From assembly GCA_014360755.1 (NCBI GenBank), contig JACIWX010000001.1, forward strand, positions 186,001 through 250,000: a stretch of 64,000 nucleotides of DNA. The letters are read 5' to 3'. Within the stretch, counting starts at the first letter, position 1. Every line of letters begins with the position of its first letter. Position numbers and translations under genes: made by a program. The notes beneath the pieces were generated by a model. The model was not told the DNA's origin. It saw only the letters and a program-made list of their open reading frames with translations, and did not search any database. Shown in pieces: positions 34,275-43,203 of this stretch. The stretch comes from Chloroflexota bacterium (GTDB taxonomy: Bacteria; Chloroflexota; Anaerolineae; UBA2200).

Positions 34275-34439
34275 TTCTCTCCTCCGCTCGCTGATGGGTC
34301 AGGTTCAATATTCCGACCCAAGGACTTGCTGGCAGGAAACTTCGGTGTGGGTATTGTCATGGTGCCCTGCGACGGTCTATCGTAATGTGTGGAGTGCGTT
34401 CGATGCAGCGCCAGCAGGACGATGCATCATCTTGTTTAT

Positions 34440-34468
34440 ATCATAACACGGATAATGCAGAAAGTCAA
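34440..34468 (-). promoter_or_regulatory. Promoter of the kinase/regulator operon
   Basis: Minus strand TTGACT (34463-34468), 17-base spacer, TATGAT (34440-34445), about 160 bases before the kinase ATG. Confidence 0.6.
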
Positions 34469-34485
34469 CTCGGTGCCAGCAGCAA

Positions 34486-34514
34486 TTGACGCCTTTCCAT
34501 CTCGATGTTAAAAT
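34486..34514 (+). promoter_or_regulatory. Promoter of trmD
   Basis: TTGACG (34486-34491), 17-base spacer, TAAAAT (34509-34514), ending 34 bases before the trmD ATG. It lies 18 bases from the divergent kinase promoter. Confidence 0.6.
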
Positions 34515-34548
34515 TCATGTGCGTACAACCCAGGCATGGAAGGGGAGC

Positions 34549-35343
34549 ATGCGTTTTGATATCCTGACCTTGTTTCCAGCGCTTTTCACTGGTGTCTTTG
34601 AGGAGAGCATCCTCAAGAGGGCCGTTGCGTCTGGCTTGGTAACCATTGCTATACATAATATTCGAGATTATACCACGGACAAGCACCATGTCACCGACGA
34701 CGAGCCTTATGGCGGGGGTGGGGGCATGGTGATGAAAGCGGAGCCCATTTTCCGCGCCGTTGAAGCAATCCTGGGAAATGAGATGCCGACACGAGGTAGG
34801 GATGATCCCACCCAAATCATCCTGCTCAGCCCGGCTGGACGCCTTCTCAACCAGACGGTTGCTTATGAACTGGCGCAACGCGAACGCCTAGTGCTCATTT
34901 GCGGACGCTATGAGGGCGTGGATGAGCGGGTACGCGAGCATTTGGTCACGGACGAAATCTCGATTGGCGATTATGTGCTCAGCGGTGGAGAAATACCGGC
35001 GATGGTCATTGTTGAGGCGGTTACTCGCCTCTTGCCAGGGGCGTTAGGTGACCCATTGGCACCGTTAAAGGACTCGCATGCCACCGGCTTGCTCGAACAT
35101 CCGCACTACACGCGTCCTGCTGTCTTTCGTGGATGGGCTGTGCCTGAGGTACTGCTGTCAGGCAATCATGCTGAGGTGGCTCGCTGGCGGAGGCAGCAAT
35201 CGTTGCTGCGCACAGCACAACGCCGGCCTGACCTACTCGCCAAAGCGGAGCTCACTGCAGAGGACCGCGAGTTCCTGCGTTGGGCTGTAGGGCAGGGGCT
35301 GATTGAGGATACGTTAAGGCTGGGGAACAAAAGCGAGGACTAG
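34549..35343 (+). CDS. trmD: tRNA (guanine-37-N1)-methyltransferase
   Basis: 264 aa from the ATG at 34549 (AGGGGAG upstream); the longer frame would start inside the promoter. The SPOUT trefoil-knot motifs are clear: [10 protein letters not shown] near 56, [13 protein letters not shown] and [10 protein letters not shown]. Typical C-terminal domain ending in [15 protein letters not shown]. It methylates G37 to prevent frameshifting. It is not beside rpsP/rimM/rplS as in many bacteria. Confidence 0.96.
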   Translation: MRFDILTLFPALFTGVFEESILKRAVASGLVTIAIHNIRDYTTDKHHVTDDEPYGGGGGMVMKAEPIFRAVEAILGNEMPTRGRDDPTQIILLSPAGRLLNQTVAYELAQRERLVLICGRYEGVDERVREHLVTDEISIGDYVLSGGEIPAMVIVEAVTRLLPGALGDPLAPLKDSHATGLLEHPHYTRPAVFRGWAVPEVLLSGNHAEVARWRRQQSLLRTAQRRPDLLAKAELTAEDREFLRWAVGQGLIEDTLRLGNKSED

Positions 35344-35441
35344 GACATCTCCTAGGTAGAATTCATACATTCCATGTCAATGGAGGCACTCAGGACCAGC
35401 GAATTGGTTGTCGTACATTGCTTGGCAGAGAGGCAGATTGC

Positions 35442-36287
35442 GTGCGTGAGATCCATTGTGAGCAAATAGCAGAGACTGTGGCACGGTTGTGTATAGAAGC
35501 GTGCTATGACTTGCCTCCAGATGTGATACAGGCTGTGCAGAAGGCGCTCCAAGTAGAAACTTCAGAGATGGGGCGGGAGTTTTTGCGCCAGATCCTCGAA
35601 AACGCCGCTATTGCGCGGCGCGGGGAGTTCCCGCTGTGTCAGGATACGGGCTTTACTGTGGTCTTTCTGGAGGTGGGGCAGGATGTGCGCATTGTGGGCG
35701 GTGATCTGAACCAGTGCGTTGAAGAAGGAGTGCGACGCGGATACCGAGAGGGCTATCTGCGCAAGTCTGTGGTCAAACAACCATATTCAGCGCGCATCAA
35801 CACCCAGGACAACACGCCGCCAGTGATCCATACCAAAATCGTGCCTGGAGACCGGCTCAAGATTACTGTGATGCCTAAAGGCGGTGGCAGTGAGAACAAG
35901 AGCTGTTTAAAGATGATGACTCCAGCCATGGGGCGGCAGGGGATCATTGACTTTGTGGTTCAGGTAGTGGATGAAGCAGGCGCTGATCCTTGTCCCCCTG
36001 TCATTATTGGCGTGGGCATAGGCGGAACGGCAGACTATGCGCTTCTGCTTGCCAAGGAGGCTTTGCTGCGCGAAGTGGGCAAACCCAGCGAGAACCCTGA
36101 AGATGCGGCTTTGGAAGCGGAGATTTTGCAGCGGGTGAATGGCCTTGGCATTGGCCCACAAGGTTTGGGTGGGAATGTAACCGCCCTTGCGGTGCATGTG
36201 AAGAGCTATCCCTGCCATATTGCCAGCTTGCCTGTTGCCGTGAATTTGCAATGCCATTCTGCGCGACACAAAGAGGCGGTGCTGTAA
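35442..36287 (+). CDS. Class I fumarate hydratase, alpha (catalytic Fe-S) subunit
   Basis: 281 aa from the GTG at 35442 (GAGAGG 7 bases upstream); a TTG at 35418 is the alternative. Split class I fumarase (or tartrate dehydratase-type) alpha chain. Cluster and substrate motifs are PLCQDTGFTVVF, GGGSENKSCLKM, GIGGTADYALLLAK, CHIASLPVAV and LQCHSARH. It converts fumarate to malate with a labile 4Fe-4S cluster. The beta subunit is encoded 720 bases downstream, after an intervening lipoprotein gene. Confidence 0.92.
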   Translation: MREIHCEQIAETVARLCIEACYDLPPDVIQAVQKALQVETSEMGREFLRQILENAAIARRGEFPLCQDTGFTVVFLEVGQDVRIVGGDLNQCVEEGVRRGYREGYLRKSVVKQPYSARINTQDNTPPVIHTKIVPGDRLKITVMPKGGGSENKSCLKMMTPAMGRQGIIDFVVQVVDEAGADPCPPVIIGVGIGGTADYALLLAKEALLREVGKPSENPEDAALEAEILQRVNGLGIGPQGLGGNVTALAVHVKSYPCHIASLPVAVNLQCHSARHKEAVL

Positions 36288-36991
36288 TGTGTAGAAAATC
36301 TGCGCTCGTTCAGTGGCTCCATCGGAATCTACGAGGGCATGGAAAGCACAGGTCTATCTCCGCTTTGGTGCGAAGCCCTGTACTTTGCCTACTCTTGATC
36401 TTTACCACTGCGTGTGCCGTAGTGCGTACGCCTGCGCCAGTCCCGTCGCCTACGCCATTGCCAACGCCAGTGCCAACTCAACCCACTCCTACGTTGGTGC
36501 CCACGCCCACTTCAGAGGAGGCATACTTGGGCGAAGTGGAAGGGCTGGTGATGAGTGATGATGGCCAGTTGATTATTGGCGTACAATGGCTTTCGAAGTC
36601 GCGCATTACGTATGTGGTTGTGGGAGGGGAGATTGAGGAAGTGATAAAGTTCCTTGGCGAGACCGCGCGGGTTACTGGAGAGATTGTAGATCGTAGTCCG
36701 TGGCTGAAGGAAATTGTCGTGCGCAAAGTGGAGCCGTCTACTGATCCCTATCGTCTGTCCAGGCGCACAGGTTATATCAAAGAACTAGGGCCCTCGATCT
36801 ATATGCAAGGTACGCATGTCCTGGTTGACCGTGAGAACAAACTGATATGCCTGCTCAGTGCTGCAAAGAGTGGGTTGGACCTGGATGCATATATGACGAG
36901 CAAGGTGGTGGTCTTTGGGGTGATCACAAAGACTGTGGAAGGGGATGCTCAGATCATGGAGGTAGAGCAGGTTGAACAGGCAAAGCCATGA
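36287..36991 (+). CDS. Predicted lipoprotein with Pro/Thr-rich linker
   Basis: 234 aa; the ATG at 36287 overlaps the fumarase alpha stop (TAATG). A signal sequence (SPVLCLLLIFTTAC) with a probable lipid-modified Cys is followed by a Pro/Thr/Val-rich linker of about 35 residues. A folded domain of about 150 residues follows (LGEVEGLVMSDDGQLIIGV, two similar OB-like stretches each ending in a VE or VV motif). I do not recognize the family. It sits between the two fumarase subunit genes, overlapping one and 19 bases from the other, so it is co-transcribed with them. Confidence 0.75.
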   Translation: MCRKSALVQWLHRNLRGHGKHRSISALVRSPVLCLLLIFTTACAVVRTPAPVPSPTPLPTPVPTQPTPTLVPTPTSEEAYLGEVEGLVMSDDGQLIIGVQWLSKSRITYVVVGGEIEEVIKFLGETARVTGEIVDRSPWLKEIVVRKVEPSTDPYRLSRRTGYIKELGPSIYMQGTHVLVDRENKLICLLSAAKSGLDLDAYMTSKVVVFGVITKTVEGDAQIMEVEQVEQAKP

Positions 36992-37010
36992 GCAGGAAGC
37001 GCTGCACATC

Positions 37011-37544
37011 ATGGCTCCTTTGACAGAGGACGTAGTGCTTCGGCTGAGGGCGGGCGATAAGGTATACATCAGCGGCACGGTCTATGTGGCGCGCGACGCA
37101 GCTCACAAGAGGCTGGTCGAGGCACTGCAGCGAGGTGAGCCACTGCCTTTTGACCTACGGGGCCAAATCGTGTACTATATGGGGCCAACACCAGCGAGAC
37201 CAGGCAAGCCGATCGGTTCAGCCGGCCCGACAACCAGTGGGCGAATGGACCCTTATACCCCTGCTTTGCTTGAAGCTGGCTTAAAAGGGATGATTGGCAA
37301 AGGCAAGCGTTCTATGCCGGTGTGCGAAGCATTGTGCAAGTACAAAGCAGTGTATTTCGCCGTGCCTGGGGGTGTGGCGGCTTTGCTAGCCAGCGCGGTG
37401 AAAAGGGCAGAGTTGGTTGCCTATGAGGATTTGGGGCCAGAGGCTATCCTGCGCTTAGCACTTGAGCAACTGCCTGCCATCGTAGCCAATGACGCGCACG
37501 GCGGAGATGCCTATGAAGAGGGGAGAATAGCGTACAGGCGCTAA
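37011..37544 (+). CDS. Class I fumarate hydratase, beta subunit
   Basis: 177 aa from the ATG at 37011. The C-terminal fumarase domain is marked by DKVYISGTVYVARDAAHKR, YYMGPTPARPGKPIGSAGP, TTSGRMD, GMIGKGKRS and YFAVPGGVAALLA. It completes the active site of the alpha subunit. Together they would serve a branched or reductive citric-acid path. Confidence 0.92.
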   Translation: MAPLTEDVVLRLRAGDKVYISGTVYVARDAAHKRLVEALQRGEPLPFDLRGQIVYYMGPTPARPGKPIGSAGPTTSGRMDPYTPALLEAGLKGMIGKGKRSMPVCEALCKYKAVYFAVPGGVAALLASAVKRAELVAYEDLGPEAILRLALEQLPAIVANDAHGGDAYEEGRIAYRR

Positions 37545-37633
37545 AGGACGTAGGCTTTTAGAGCAAGGTTGTAGCTGCCTGCTCCACACAGGCAGTAAGT
37601 ATTTTTAATACTGAATGCAAAGGAGGCAAGCAC

Positions 37634-38278
37634 ATGTTAGTCCGCGAGAGGATGACTCACAACCCAATCACGATCAGGGAAGATACGTCGCTGTACGATG
37701 CGCTGAAGGTAATGCGCGACAACAAAGTGCGGCGTTTGCCTGTCCTGAATAAGGAAGGCAAGCTGGTTGGCATTGTTTCGGAAAAAGATTTGCTCTACGC
37801 TTCGCCATCGCCGGCGACCTCGTTGAGCGTGTGGGAAATCAATTACCTGACTTCCAAGATCACCGTCCGCGAATTGATGACCAAGAATGTCATCACGATC
37901 TGCGAGGATTGCCCGCTGGAAGAGGCGGCACGGATCATGGTGGACAACAAGATCGGTGGCTTGCCCGTGATGCGTGGCGATCAATTGGTGGGTATCATTA
38001 CCGAAACAGATTTGTTCAAAATCTTTTTGGAACTGCTAGGGGCACGCACCCAAGGTACTCGGTTCACCCTGCTTGTACCTGACAAAAAAGGCATGCTCGC
38101 GTCTATGGCGCAGGAAATCGCCCAGATGGGGGGGAATATCGTGGCTCTGGGCACTTTCCTAGGAGAGGATCCCACCAACCGCCTCATCACCCTGAAAGTC
38201 CAGGATGTGGACAAGGAAGAGCTGTGGCCTAAGTTGGAGAAACTGGGCATCAAGTTGGTGGATGTCCGCGAGACCTAA
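37634..38278 (+). CDS. Tandem CBS domains with C-terminal ACT domain
   Basis: 214 aa; ATG 37634 with AAAGGAGG upstream. Two CBS motifs (RERMTHNPITI and RELMTKNVITI) with GIVSEKDLL and GIITETDLF form a Bateman module that typically binds adenylates. Residues about 140-210 resemble an ACT domain (FTLLVPDKKGMLASMAQEIAQ). Proteins with this layout are annotated AcuB-like, but the ligand and target are unknown. Confidence 0.88.
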   Translation: MLVRERMTHNPITIREDTSLYDALKVMRDNKVRRLPVLNKEGKLVGIVSEKDLLYASPSPATSLSVWEINYLTSKITVRELMTKNVITICEDCPLEEAARIMVDNKIGGLPVMRGDQLVGIITETDLFKIFLELLGARTQGTRFTLLVPDKKGMLASMAQEIAQMGGNIVALGTFLGEDPTNRLITLKVQDVDKEELWPKLEKLGIKLVDVRET

Positions 38279-38330
38279 CCGCTTTAGGCTGGCTGACAAG
38301 CGATAGAACTGCGCACCGTGACAGAAAGGG

Positions 38331-38361
38331 TGCAGGACTTGTTCACCACCAATGTCCTGCA
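38331..38361 (+). other. 8-bp hairpin after the CBS-ACT gene
   Basis: TGCAGGAC (38331-38338) pairs with 38354-38361 around 15 bases. It lies 53 bases after the stop and could end the transcript, but it lacks a U-run. Confidence 0.4.
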
Positions 38362-38463
38362 TATAGGACATCGTCCTGAGCAAGGGAAGTCAGGGGCTTC
38401 TCGCGCATTTGGTACCCGCAGTTGGGTGTGGACACTTCACTGTGTTCACGGTGCTGGCAGTTT

Positions 38464-38492
38464 TTGACAAAATTGCCATATCTCGTTATAAT
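38464..38492 (+). promoter_or_regulatory. Promoter of the rplU-rpmA operon
   Basis: TTGACA (38464-38469) and TATAAT (38487-38492), both perfect, with a 17-base spacer. Transcription would start near 38499, within the leader hairpin. Confidence 0.8.
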
Positions 38493-38495
38493 CAT

Positions 38496-38541
38496 ATCCT
38501 GCTACGCAGGTGCGAGCTTTTTTTGTGCCTGCGTGCAGGAT
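38496..38541 (+). promoter_or_regulatory. Hairpin leader upstream of rplU
   Basis: A 14-bp stem with one bulged U: 38496-38502 pairs with 38535-38541 and 38504-38510 with 38528-38534, enclosing a 17-base loop with seven U. It ends 27 bases before the GTG of rplU. Position suggests a ribosomal-protein autoregulatory leader or attenuator, though the -10 overlaps its first bases, so the full stem needs a start at or before 38496. Confidence 0.5.
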
Positions 38542-38568
38542 GAATGCACTTGTTTGGAGGTATTCTCG

Positions 38569-38880
38569 GTGTACGCTGTTGTAGAAACAGGCGGCAAACA
38601 ATACAGAGTAGAAGTGGGGCAGACGATTGATGTGGAGAAATTGCCCGCAGCAGAGGGCCAAACTGTCCATCTCGATCGAGTGCTCCTGGTGTCCGATGGG
38701 GAGAAGGTTCAGGTTGGCCAACCGACGGTAAAAGGTGCCTCGGTGTCAGCCACGGTTGTAGCCCATGGGCTCAGGCGAAAGGTGATTATCTTTCGCTTTC
38801 GCCCCAAGCAGCGCTATCGGGTCAAGAAAGGACATCGGCAGCCGTATACGCGCTTGCGCATTGACGCGATCAATGTTTAG
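38569..38880 (+). CDS. rplU: 50S ribosomal protein L21
   Basis: 103 aa from GTG 38569 with GGAGG 8 bases upstream; the frame runs back to 38422 but through the promoter. Typical start [19 protein letters not shown] and end [20 protein letters not shown]. It binds 23S rRNA domain I. The rplU-rpmA order is conserved in bacteria. Confidence 0.97.
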   Translation: MYAVVETGGKQYRVEVGQTIDVEKLPAAEGQTVHLDRVLLVSDGEKVQVGQPTVKGASVSATVVAHGLRRKVIIFRFRPKQRYRVKKGHRQPYTRLRIDAINV

Positions 38881-38900
38881 TTGGTTCGGGGAGGTTGATT

Positions 38901-39161
38901 ATGGCACATAAAAAGAGTGGCGGCAGCAATCGCAATAATCGTGACAGCGAATCGAAGCGCCTCGGTGTGAAGCGTTTTGATGGAGAATTGGTGCGCAGCG
39001 GTACCATTATTGTACGCCAGCGTGGGACCAGGTTTTATCCAGGTTCCAACGTGGATATGGGCAAAGATTACACCATTTTTGCCACCATTGACGGCTATGT
39101 GAAATTTGAGGACATGGCACGCAACAAGAAACGCGTGAGTGTCTATCCAGAGAGGCAATAG
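38901..39161 (+). CDS. rpmA: 50S ribosomal protein L27
   Basis: 86 aa from the ATG at 38901 (GGGGAGG upstream). It starts [16 protein letters not shown] directly, without the cleavable Firmicute leader, and has [11 protein letters not shown] and [10 protein letters not shown]. Its N-terminus reaches the peptidyl-transferase centre. Confidence 0.97.
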   Translation: MAHKKSGGSNRNNRDSESKRLGVKRFDGELVRSGTIIVRQRGTRFYPGSNVDMGKDYTIFATIDGYVKFEDMARNKKRVSVYPERQ

Positions 39162-39172
39162 TAGGTAGAACA

Positions 39173-39670
39173 GTGAAGAAAGATATTCATCCCAAATACT
39201 ATCCCAAAGCCAAGGTTATCTGTGCTTGCGGCAACACGTGGACTACTGGCTCCACACAAGAAGTGATCCATACCGAGATGTGTTCCGCCTGCCATCCCTT
39301 CTTTACCGGTGAGCAACGCATTGTGGACACGGCTGGTCAGGTTGAGCGCTTTCAGCGACGCAAGGAGGTGGCGGATCGCATTGCGGAAGAGGCCGCCCGC
39401 CGCCGTATGGAAAAGCAAGCCAAGGAAGAGAGCATCTTCGAATTTGTCCCTGAGGAAGGGAAAGAGGCAGTAGAAGAGGCACTTCCTGCCGAACAAGCGG
39501 CGGTTGCTGAGGAAAAGCCCAAGGGCAAACGCGGTGGCAAAGAGCGCCAGAGCAAAGGTAGAACAGAGGCGGCTCCGAAAGCAGCAGGGCGCAAGAAGCC
39601 TGCACAGGATGCCAAAAAGGCACGGGCAAAGGTTGAAAGCAAATCCTCTGCAGAACCTGCGTCCGAGTAA
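39173..39670 (+). CDS. rpmE: 50S ribosomal protein L31 with a long C-terminal extension
   Basis: 165 aa; GTG start at 39173. The first 70 residues are zinc-type (C+) L31: [39 protein letters not shown]. The remaining ~95 residues are low-complexity Glu/Lys/Ala, first acidic ([17 protein letters not shown]), then strongly basic ([14 protein letters not shown]). The extension is not part of the usual L31 (about 70 aa). Confidence 0.94.
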   Translation: MKKDIHPKYYPKAKVICACGNTWTTGSTQEVIHTEMCSACHPFFTGEQRIVDTAGQVERFQRRKEVADRIAEEAARRRMEKQAKEESIFEFVPEEGKEAVEEALPAEQAAVAEEKPKGKRGGKERQSKGRTEAAPKAAGRKKPAQDAKKARAKVESKSSAEPASE

Positions 39671-39758
39671 GCCCACTGTTAGGTAAAGCAACAAGAGCGA
39701 AGAGGCAGAGTAACCACTCTGTCTCTTTTATCATAGTAAAAAGGAGAGAAGGACTGCC

Positions 39759-40352
39759 GTGTCTCACCATCGCTATGAAGGGGGCTGGGTTGAGGTTATC
39801 TGCGGTTCCATGTTCTCCGGCAAGACCGAGGAGTTGATACGCCGGGTCAAGCGTGCCGTTATCGCCAAGCAGAAAGTTCAGGTATTCAAGCCGAGTTTGG
39901 ATACGCGTTACGTGCATGAGAAGGTGACCTCGCATAGCGGAGCGCAGTTTCGAGCCACGCCCGTCGCAGAGGCTATGGACATCTTAAGGCATCTCGATCC
40001 CGATACGGAAGTAGTGGCGATTGACGAGGCGCAGTTTTTCGATTGGTCTATCACGGAGGTGGCGAACGAGTTAGCCAATCGTGGCTTGCGCGTCATCGTA
40101 GCGGGATTGGATATGGATTTCCGGGGTGAGCCTTTCGGCCCCATGCCGGTCCTGATGGCACAGGCGGAACAGGTGGACAAGTTGCAGGCGATTTGCCAGT
40201 GCTGCGGAGCACCAGCCAGTCGTACGCAGCGCCTCATCAATGGTGAGCCCGCGGCGTATGATGACCCGGTGATTCTGGTGGGTGCCGAAGAAGTCTACGA
40301 GGCACGCTGCCGAGTATGCCACCGTGTTGCGCGACCCAGGAAAGAAACGTGA
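39759..40352 (+). CDS. tdk: Thymidine kinase
   Basis: 197 aa, GTG start at 39759 (AAGGAG upstream). Type-II TK with P-loop [23 protein letters not shown] (catalytic Glu), the lasso region and four zinc-site cysteines (CQCCGAP and CRVCHR). It phosphorylates thymidine in the salvage path. Its stop overlaps the next start. Confidence 0.95.
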   Translation: MSHHRYEGGWVEVICGSMFSGKTEELIRRVKRAVIAKQKVQVFKPSLDTRYVHEKVTSHSGAQFRATPVAEAMDILRHLDPDTEVVAIDEAQFFDWSITEVANELANRGLRVIVAGLDMDFRGEPFGPMPVLMAQAEQVDKLQAICQCCGAPASRTQRLINGEPAAYDDPVILVGAEEVYEARCRVCHRVARPRKET

Positions 40353-41224
40353 GTGAAGTTCACTACGGCGGCCAAGCTGTCATCGAGGGAGTGATGATCC
40401 GCGGCGCACGTCACATGGCCGTGGCTGTGCGCAAGCCCTCTGGTGAGATCGTTGTGCACAGTGAACCATTGCCCTCAGGTATTTACAACAGCCCTCTGGG
40501 CAAGTTGCCCTTGGTGCGAGGGCTGACCATGTTGTGGGATACTCTGGTCCTCGGCACACGTTCGCTTATGTACTCCGCGGATGTTGCTCTAGCGGAAGAA
40601 AACGTGCAGTTTGGTGGGCCGATGATGTGGGGGACCTTGTTGGTTTCCCTAGCCTTTGGCATTGGCTTGTTTGTCCTGCTGCCGATGTTGTTGGTCGGTT
40701 TGGTGGATCGGTATATCACTGTACCTCTGCTCAGCAATTTGGTCGAAGGCCTGGTTCGCCTATTGTTTTTCCTAGCCTATTTACTGGCTATCCGCAGATT
40801 ACCTGATATCCGACGTGTATTTGCCTACCATGGGGCGGAACACAAAGCCGTCAATGCTTACGAGTCTGGTGCGCCCTTGACGGTTGAGGGAATCAAATCC
40901 TTTCCCGTTGCTCACACTCGTTGTGGCACGAGTTTCCTTTTGATTGTGTTGGTCCTCTTTGTGCTCCTGTCAGCGCTTTTGGGCCGGCCGCCGCTCGCCT
41001 GGCGCGTGCTATCCCGGCTGGCTTTGGTGCCGATTGTTGCTGCACTGGCTTACGAGTTCATTAAATTCACTGCCCGACACCATGACCGCCCTTTGGTGAG
41101 GTTCCTCCTGGTGCCTGGCCTCTGGCTGCAACAGCTCACGACACAGGAACCAGATGACCACATGTTGGAAGTGTCCATTGCTGCTTTGCAACGCGTGCTG
41201 GCTGAGGACGGCGCGGCAGCTTGA
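40349..41224 (+). CDS. DUF1385 membrane protein
   Basis: 291 aa from the GTG at 40349, overlapping the tdk stop. The family signature is [21 protein letters not shown] at the N-terminus and [13 protein letters not shown] near 170, with [11 protein letters not shown]. Four or so membrane helices lie at about 75-150 and 200-250. The conserved His/Glu/Cys set suggests a metal-dependent enzyme, but no function is established. Confidence 0.9.
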   Translation: MSEVHYGGQAVIEGVMIRGARHMAVAVRKPSGEIVVHSEPLPSGIYNSPLGKLPLVRGLTMLWDTLVLGTRSLMYSADVALAEENVQFGGPMMWGTLLVSLAFGIGLFVLLPMLLVGLVDRYITVPLLSNLVEGLVRLLFFLAYLLAIRRLPDIRRVFAYHGAEHKAVNAYESGAPLTVEGIKSFPVAHTRCGTSFLLIVLVLFVLLSALLGRPPLAWRVLSRLALVPIVAALAYEFIKFTARHHDRPLVRFLLVPGLWLQQLTTQEPDDHMLEVSIAALQRVLAEDGAAA

Positions 41225-41286
41225 TTGCCCTGCCTGGGTGGTTCAGGTAACCAGTAGGTAGTACTCAGGAATGGTGTGGTTCGCAT

Positions 41287-41475
41287 ATGAAGATTATCTA
41301 TCGAGATAAGGTCTGGGAATTGAAAGGGAATATCACCGTGCGCGATGCCATCAAAAAAGTCGGCTTACAACCTGAGGCAGTGTTGGCTATGCGTGATGGC
41401 AAGCTAATCACGGATGATGTGATCGCCAAGCCGGATGATACGATTCGGCTCATTGCTGTGGTGTCTGGCGGATAG
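41287..41475 (+). CDS. ttuB: TtuB-like ubiquitin-fold sulfur carrier
   Basis: 62 aa, a MoaD/ThiS-type beta-grasp protein ending in the required Gly-Gly (IAVVSGG). It is encoded 17 bases upstream of ttuA, the enzyme its thiocarboxylate serves in Thermus. An activating E1-like enzyme (TtuC) is not in the window. Confidence 0.85.
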   Translation: MKIIYRDKVWELKGNITVRDAIKKVGLQPEAVLAMRDGKLITDDVIAKPDDTIRLIAVVSGG

Positions 41476-41492
41476 AGCACAGGAAATGAGCT

Positions 41493-42440
41493 ATGAAGTG
41501 TAGGAAGTGCGGTGCGACCGCTGTAATCAACATGCGCCAGCACAGGCTCAGCCTGTGCCAGGATCATTTCCTGGAGTGGGTTCCCCAACAGGTGCAGCGT
41601 GCTATCGAGCATTTTCGCATGTTTGCTCCTGATGAGAAGGTGTTGGTAGCGGTCTCCGGGGGCAAGGACAGCCTGAGCCTGTGGGATATCCTGTTGCGCC
41701 TGGGCTATGCGGCGGATGGCTTGTACATCCACCTCGGTATCCCAGACGGCGGCTATTCCGATGTTTCGCAGCAGAAAGTGGAGCGTTTTGCGGCCGAACG
41801 CGGGGCAAAGTTCTTGGTGGTCAATGTCGCGGCAGAGTACGGCATGAGCACCCCAGAAGTCTCGCGCCGCAAGCCGGGGCGCAGCACCTGTGGCACATGC
41901 GGGCTAGTTAAGCGGCACATCATGAACCAGGTTGCCTATGAAGGGGGCTATGCCGTGCTTGCCACTGGACATAATCTTGATGATGAGGCGGCTGTGCTCT
42001 TTCAGAATGTGTTACATTGGGCTACGGGTTATTTGGCGCGGCAAGCGCCGGTGTTGCCCTCCACGCATCCGAAACTGGTGCGCAAGGTCAAGCCATTGAT
42101 CCGCTTGTACGAACGCGAAATGGCTGCCTATGCCTTGTTGCGTGGCATTGATTACATCTATGAAGAGTGCCCTTACTCCAGAGGCGCCACGACGCTGTTC
42201 TACAAAGAACTGCTCAACCAGCTTGAGGAGCGCTCTCCCGGTGCTAAGCAGATGTTCTACCTGAGCTTTTTGCAAGCGCGAGAGGAAGGGCGCTTGCTGC
42301 CGGCAGAAGCAGGTGAGGTGGAACTGGGCGAGTGTCAGCGTTGTGGGCAACCCACCAGCGTGCCCGATTTGTGCGCTTTTTGTCGCCTCTGGGAAGGGGC
42401 AGTGATCGGACAAGGCCCTCAAGAGGCAGAAGAGCAGTAG
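41493..42440 (+). CDS. ttuA: tRNA-5-methyluridine(54) 2-sulfurtransferase
   Basis: 315 aa. An N-terminal zinc ribbon (CRKCGATAVI, LCQDHF), the PP-loop VSGGKDSLSLWD near 55, the Fe-S site STCGTCG near 130, GHNLDDEAAV, and a C-terminal zinc ribbon (CQRCGQP, CAFC). TtuA thiolates ribothymidine 54 of tRNA, which stabilizes tRNA at high temperature; this points to a thermophile. It could in principle be a TtcA/CTU1 relative, but the TtuB neighbour supports the call. Confidence 0.92.
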   Translation: MKCRKCGATAVINMRQHRLSLCQDHFLEWVPQQVQRAIEHFRMFAPDEKVLVAVSGGKDSLSLWDILLRLGYAADGLYIHLGIPDGGYSDVSQQKVERFAAERGAKFLVVNVAAEYGMSTPEVSRRKPGRSTCGTCGLVKRHIMNQVAYEGGYAVLATGHNLDDEAAVLFQNVLHWATGYLARQAPVLPSTHPKLVRKVKPLIRLYEREMAAYALLRGIDYIYEECPYSRGATTLFYKELLNQLEERSPGAKQMFYLSFLQAREEGRLLPAEAGEVELGECQRCGQPTSVPDLCAFCRLWEGAVIGQGPQEAEEQ

Positions 42441-42456
42441 GTTTTACAGGAGTGCC

Positions 42457-43158
42457 GTGGTCAACCACCCAACAGAGCGCGTGAATTCGATAAGGCCCTA
42501 TCGGTATTTCGATTTCGTGATGGTCCTCTTCGTGGCTGTATTGATTATCAGCAATGTGGCTTCCTCGAAGATCCTTTTGCTGGGGCCCTTTACCTTCGAT
42601 GGCGGCACGATCCTCTTTCCCATTAGCTACATCTTTGGTGACATCCTCACGGAAGTGTATGGCTACAGCAGGTCACGTCGGGTTATCTGGAGTGGGTTTT
42701 TCTGCACCGCACTAATGGCGCTGGTGCTGGCAATTGTGGGCATGCTGCCGCCTGCGCCGGGTTGGGATCACCAGGAAGCCTATATGGCTATCCTCGGCAT
42801 CACACCGCGCATTGTCCTGGGCAGCCTGATTGCTTATTTCTCCGGCGAGTTTTCCAATTCTTATATACTGGCAAAGATGAAGATATGGACACGAGGGCGC
42901 TGGCTGTGGACACGCACTATTGCCTCCACGATTGTCGGCGAAGGGGTGGATACCTTGCTGTTTGTGATGATTGCCTTCTATGGTGTCCTGTCGTCCTCGC
43001 TCTTGATCAGCGTGATCGTCTCCAATTATGTGTTCAAAGTGGGCGTTGAAGCATGTGCCACGCCGGTTACGTATGCTATCACCAATTTCCTGAAACGCGC
43101 GGAGAACGAAGATTATTACGATTATCATACGGATTTTAACCCGTTCCGCCTTGGTTAG
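42457..43158 (+). CDS. Queuosine precursor transporter (YhhQ/QPTR)
   Basis: 233 aa, GTG start 42457, about six membrane helices. Family blocks are LIISNVASSKILLLGPFTF, TILFPISYIFGDILTEVYGY, SFSGEFSNSYILAKMKI-like GEFSNSYILAKMK and STIVGEGVDTLLF. It imports preQ0/preQ1 or queuine. It follows ttuA by 16 bases, so tRNA-modification functions are grouped. Confidence 0.93.
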   Translation: MVNHPTERVNSIRPYRYFDFVMVLFVAVLIISNVASSKILLLGPFTFDGGTILFPISYIFGDILTEVYGYSRSRRVIWSGFFCTALMALVLAIVGMLPPAPGWDHQEAYMAILGITPRIVLGSLIAYFSGEFSNSYILAKMKIWTRGRWLWTRTIASTIVGEGVDTLLFVMIAFYGVLSSSLLISVIVSNYVFKVGVEACATPVTYAITNFLKRAENEDYYDYHTDFNPFRLG

Positions 43159-43203
43159 ACGATAAACCAAAGATTAGCCTATGCCGCAGAAAGCAGGTTG
43201 TTT

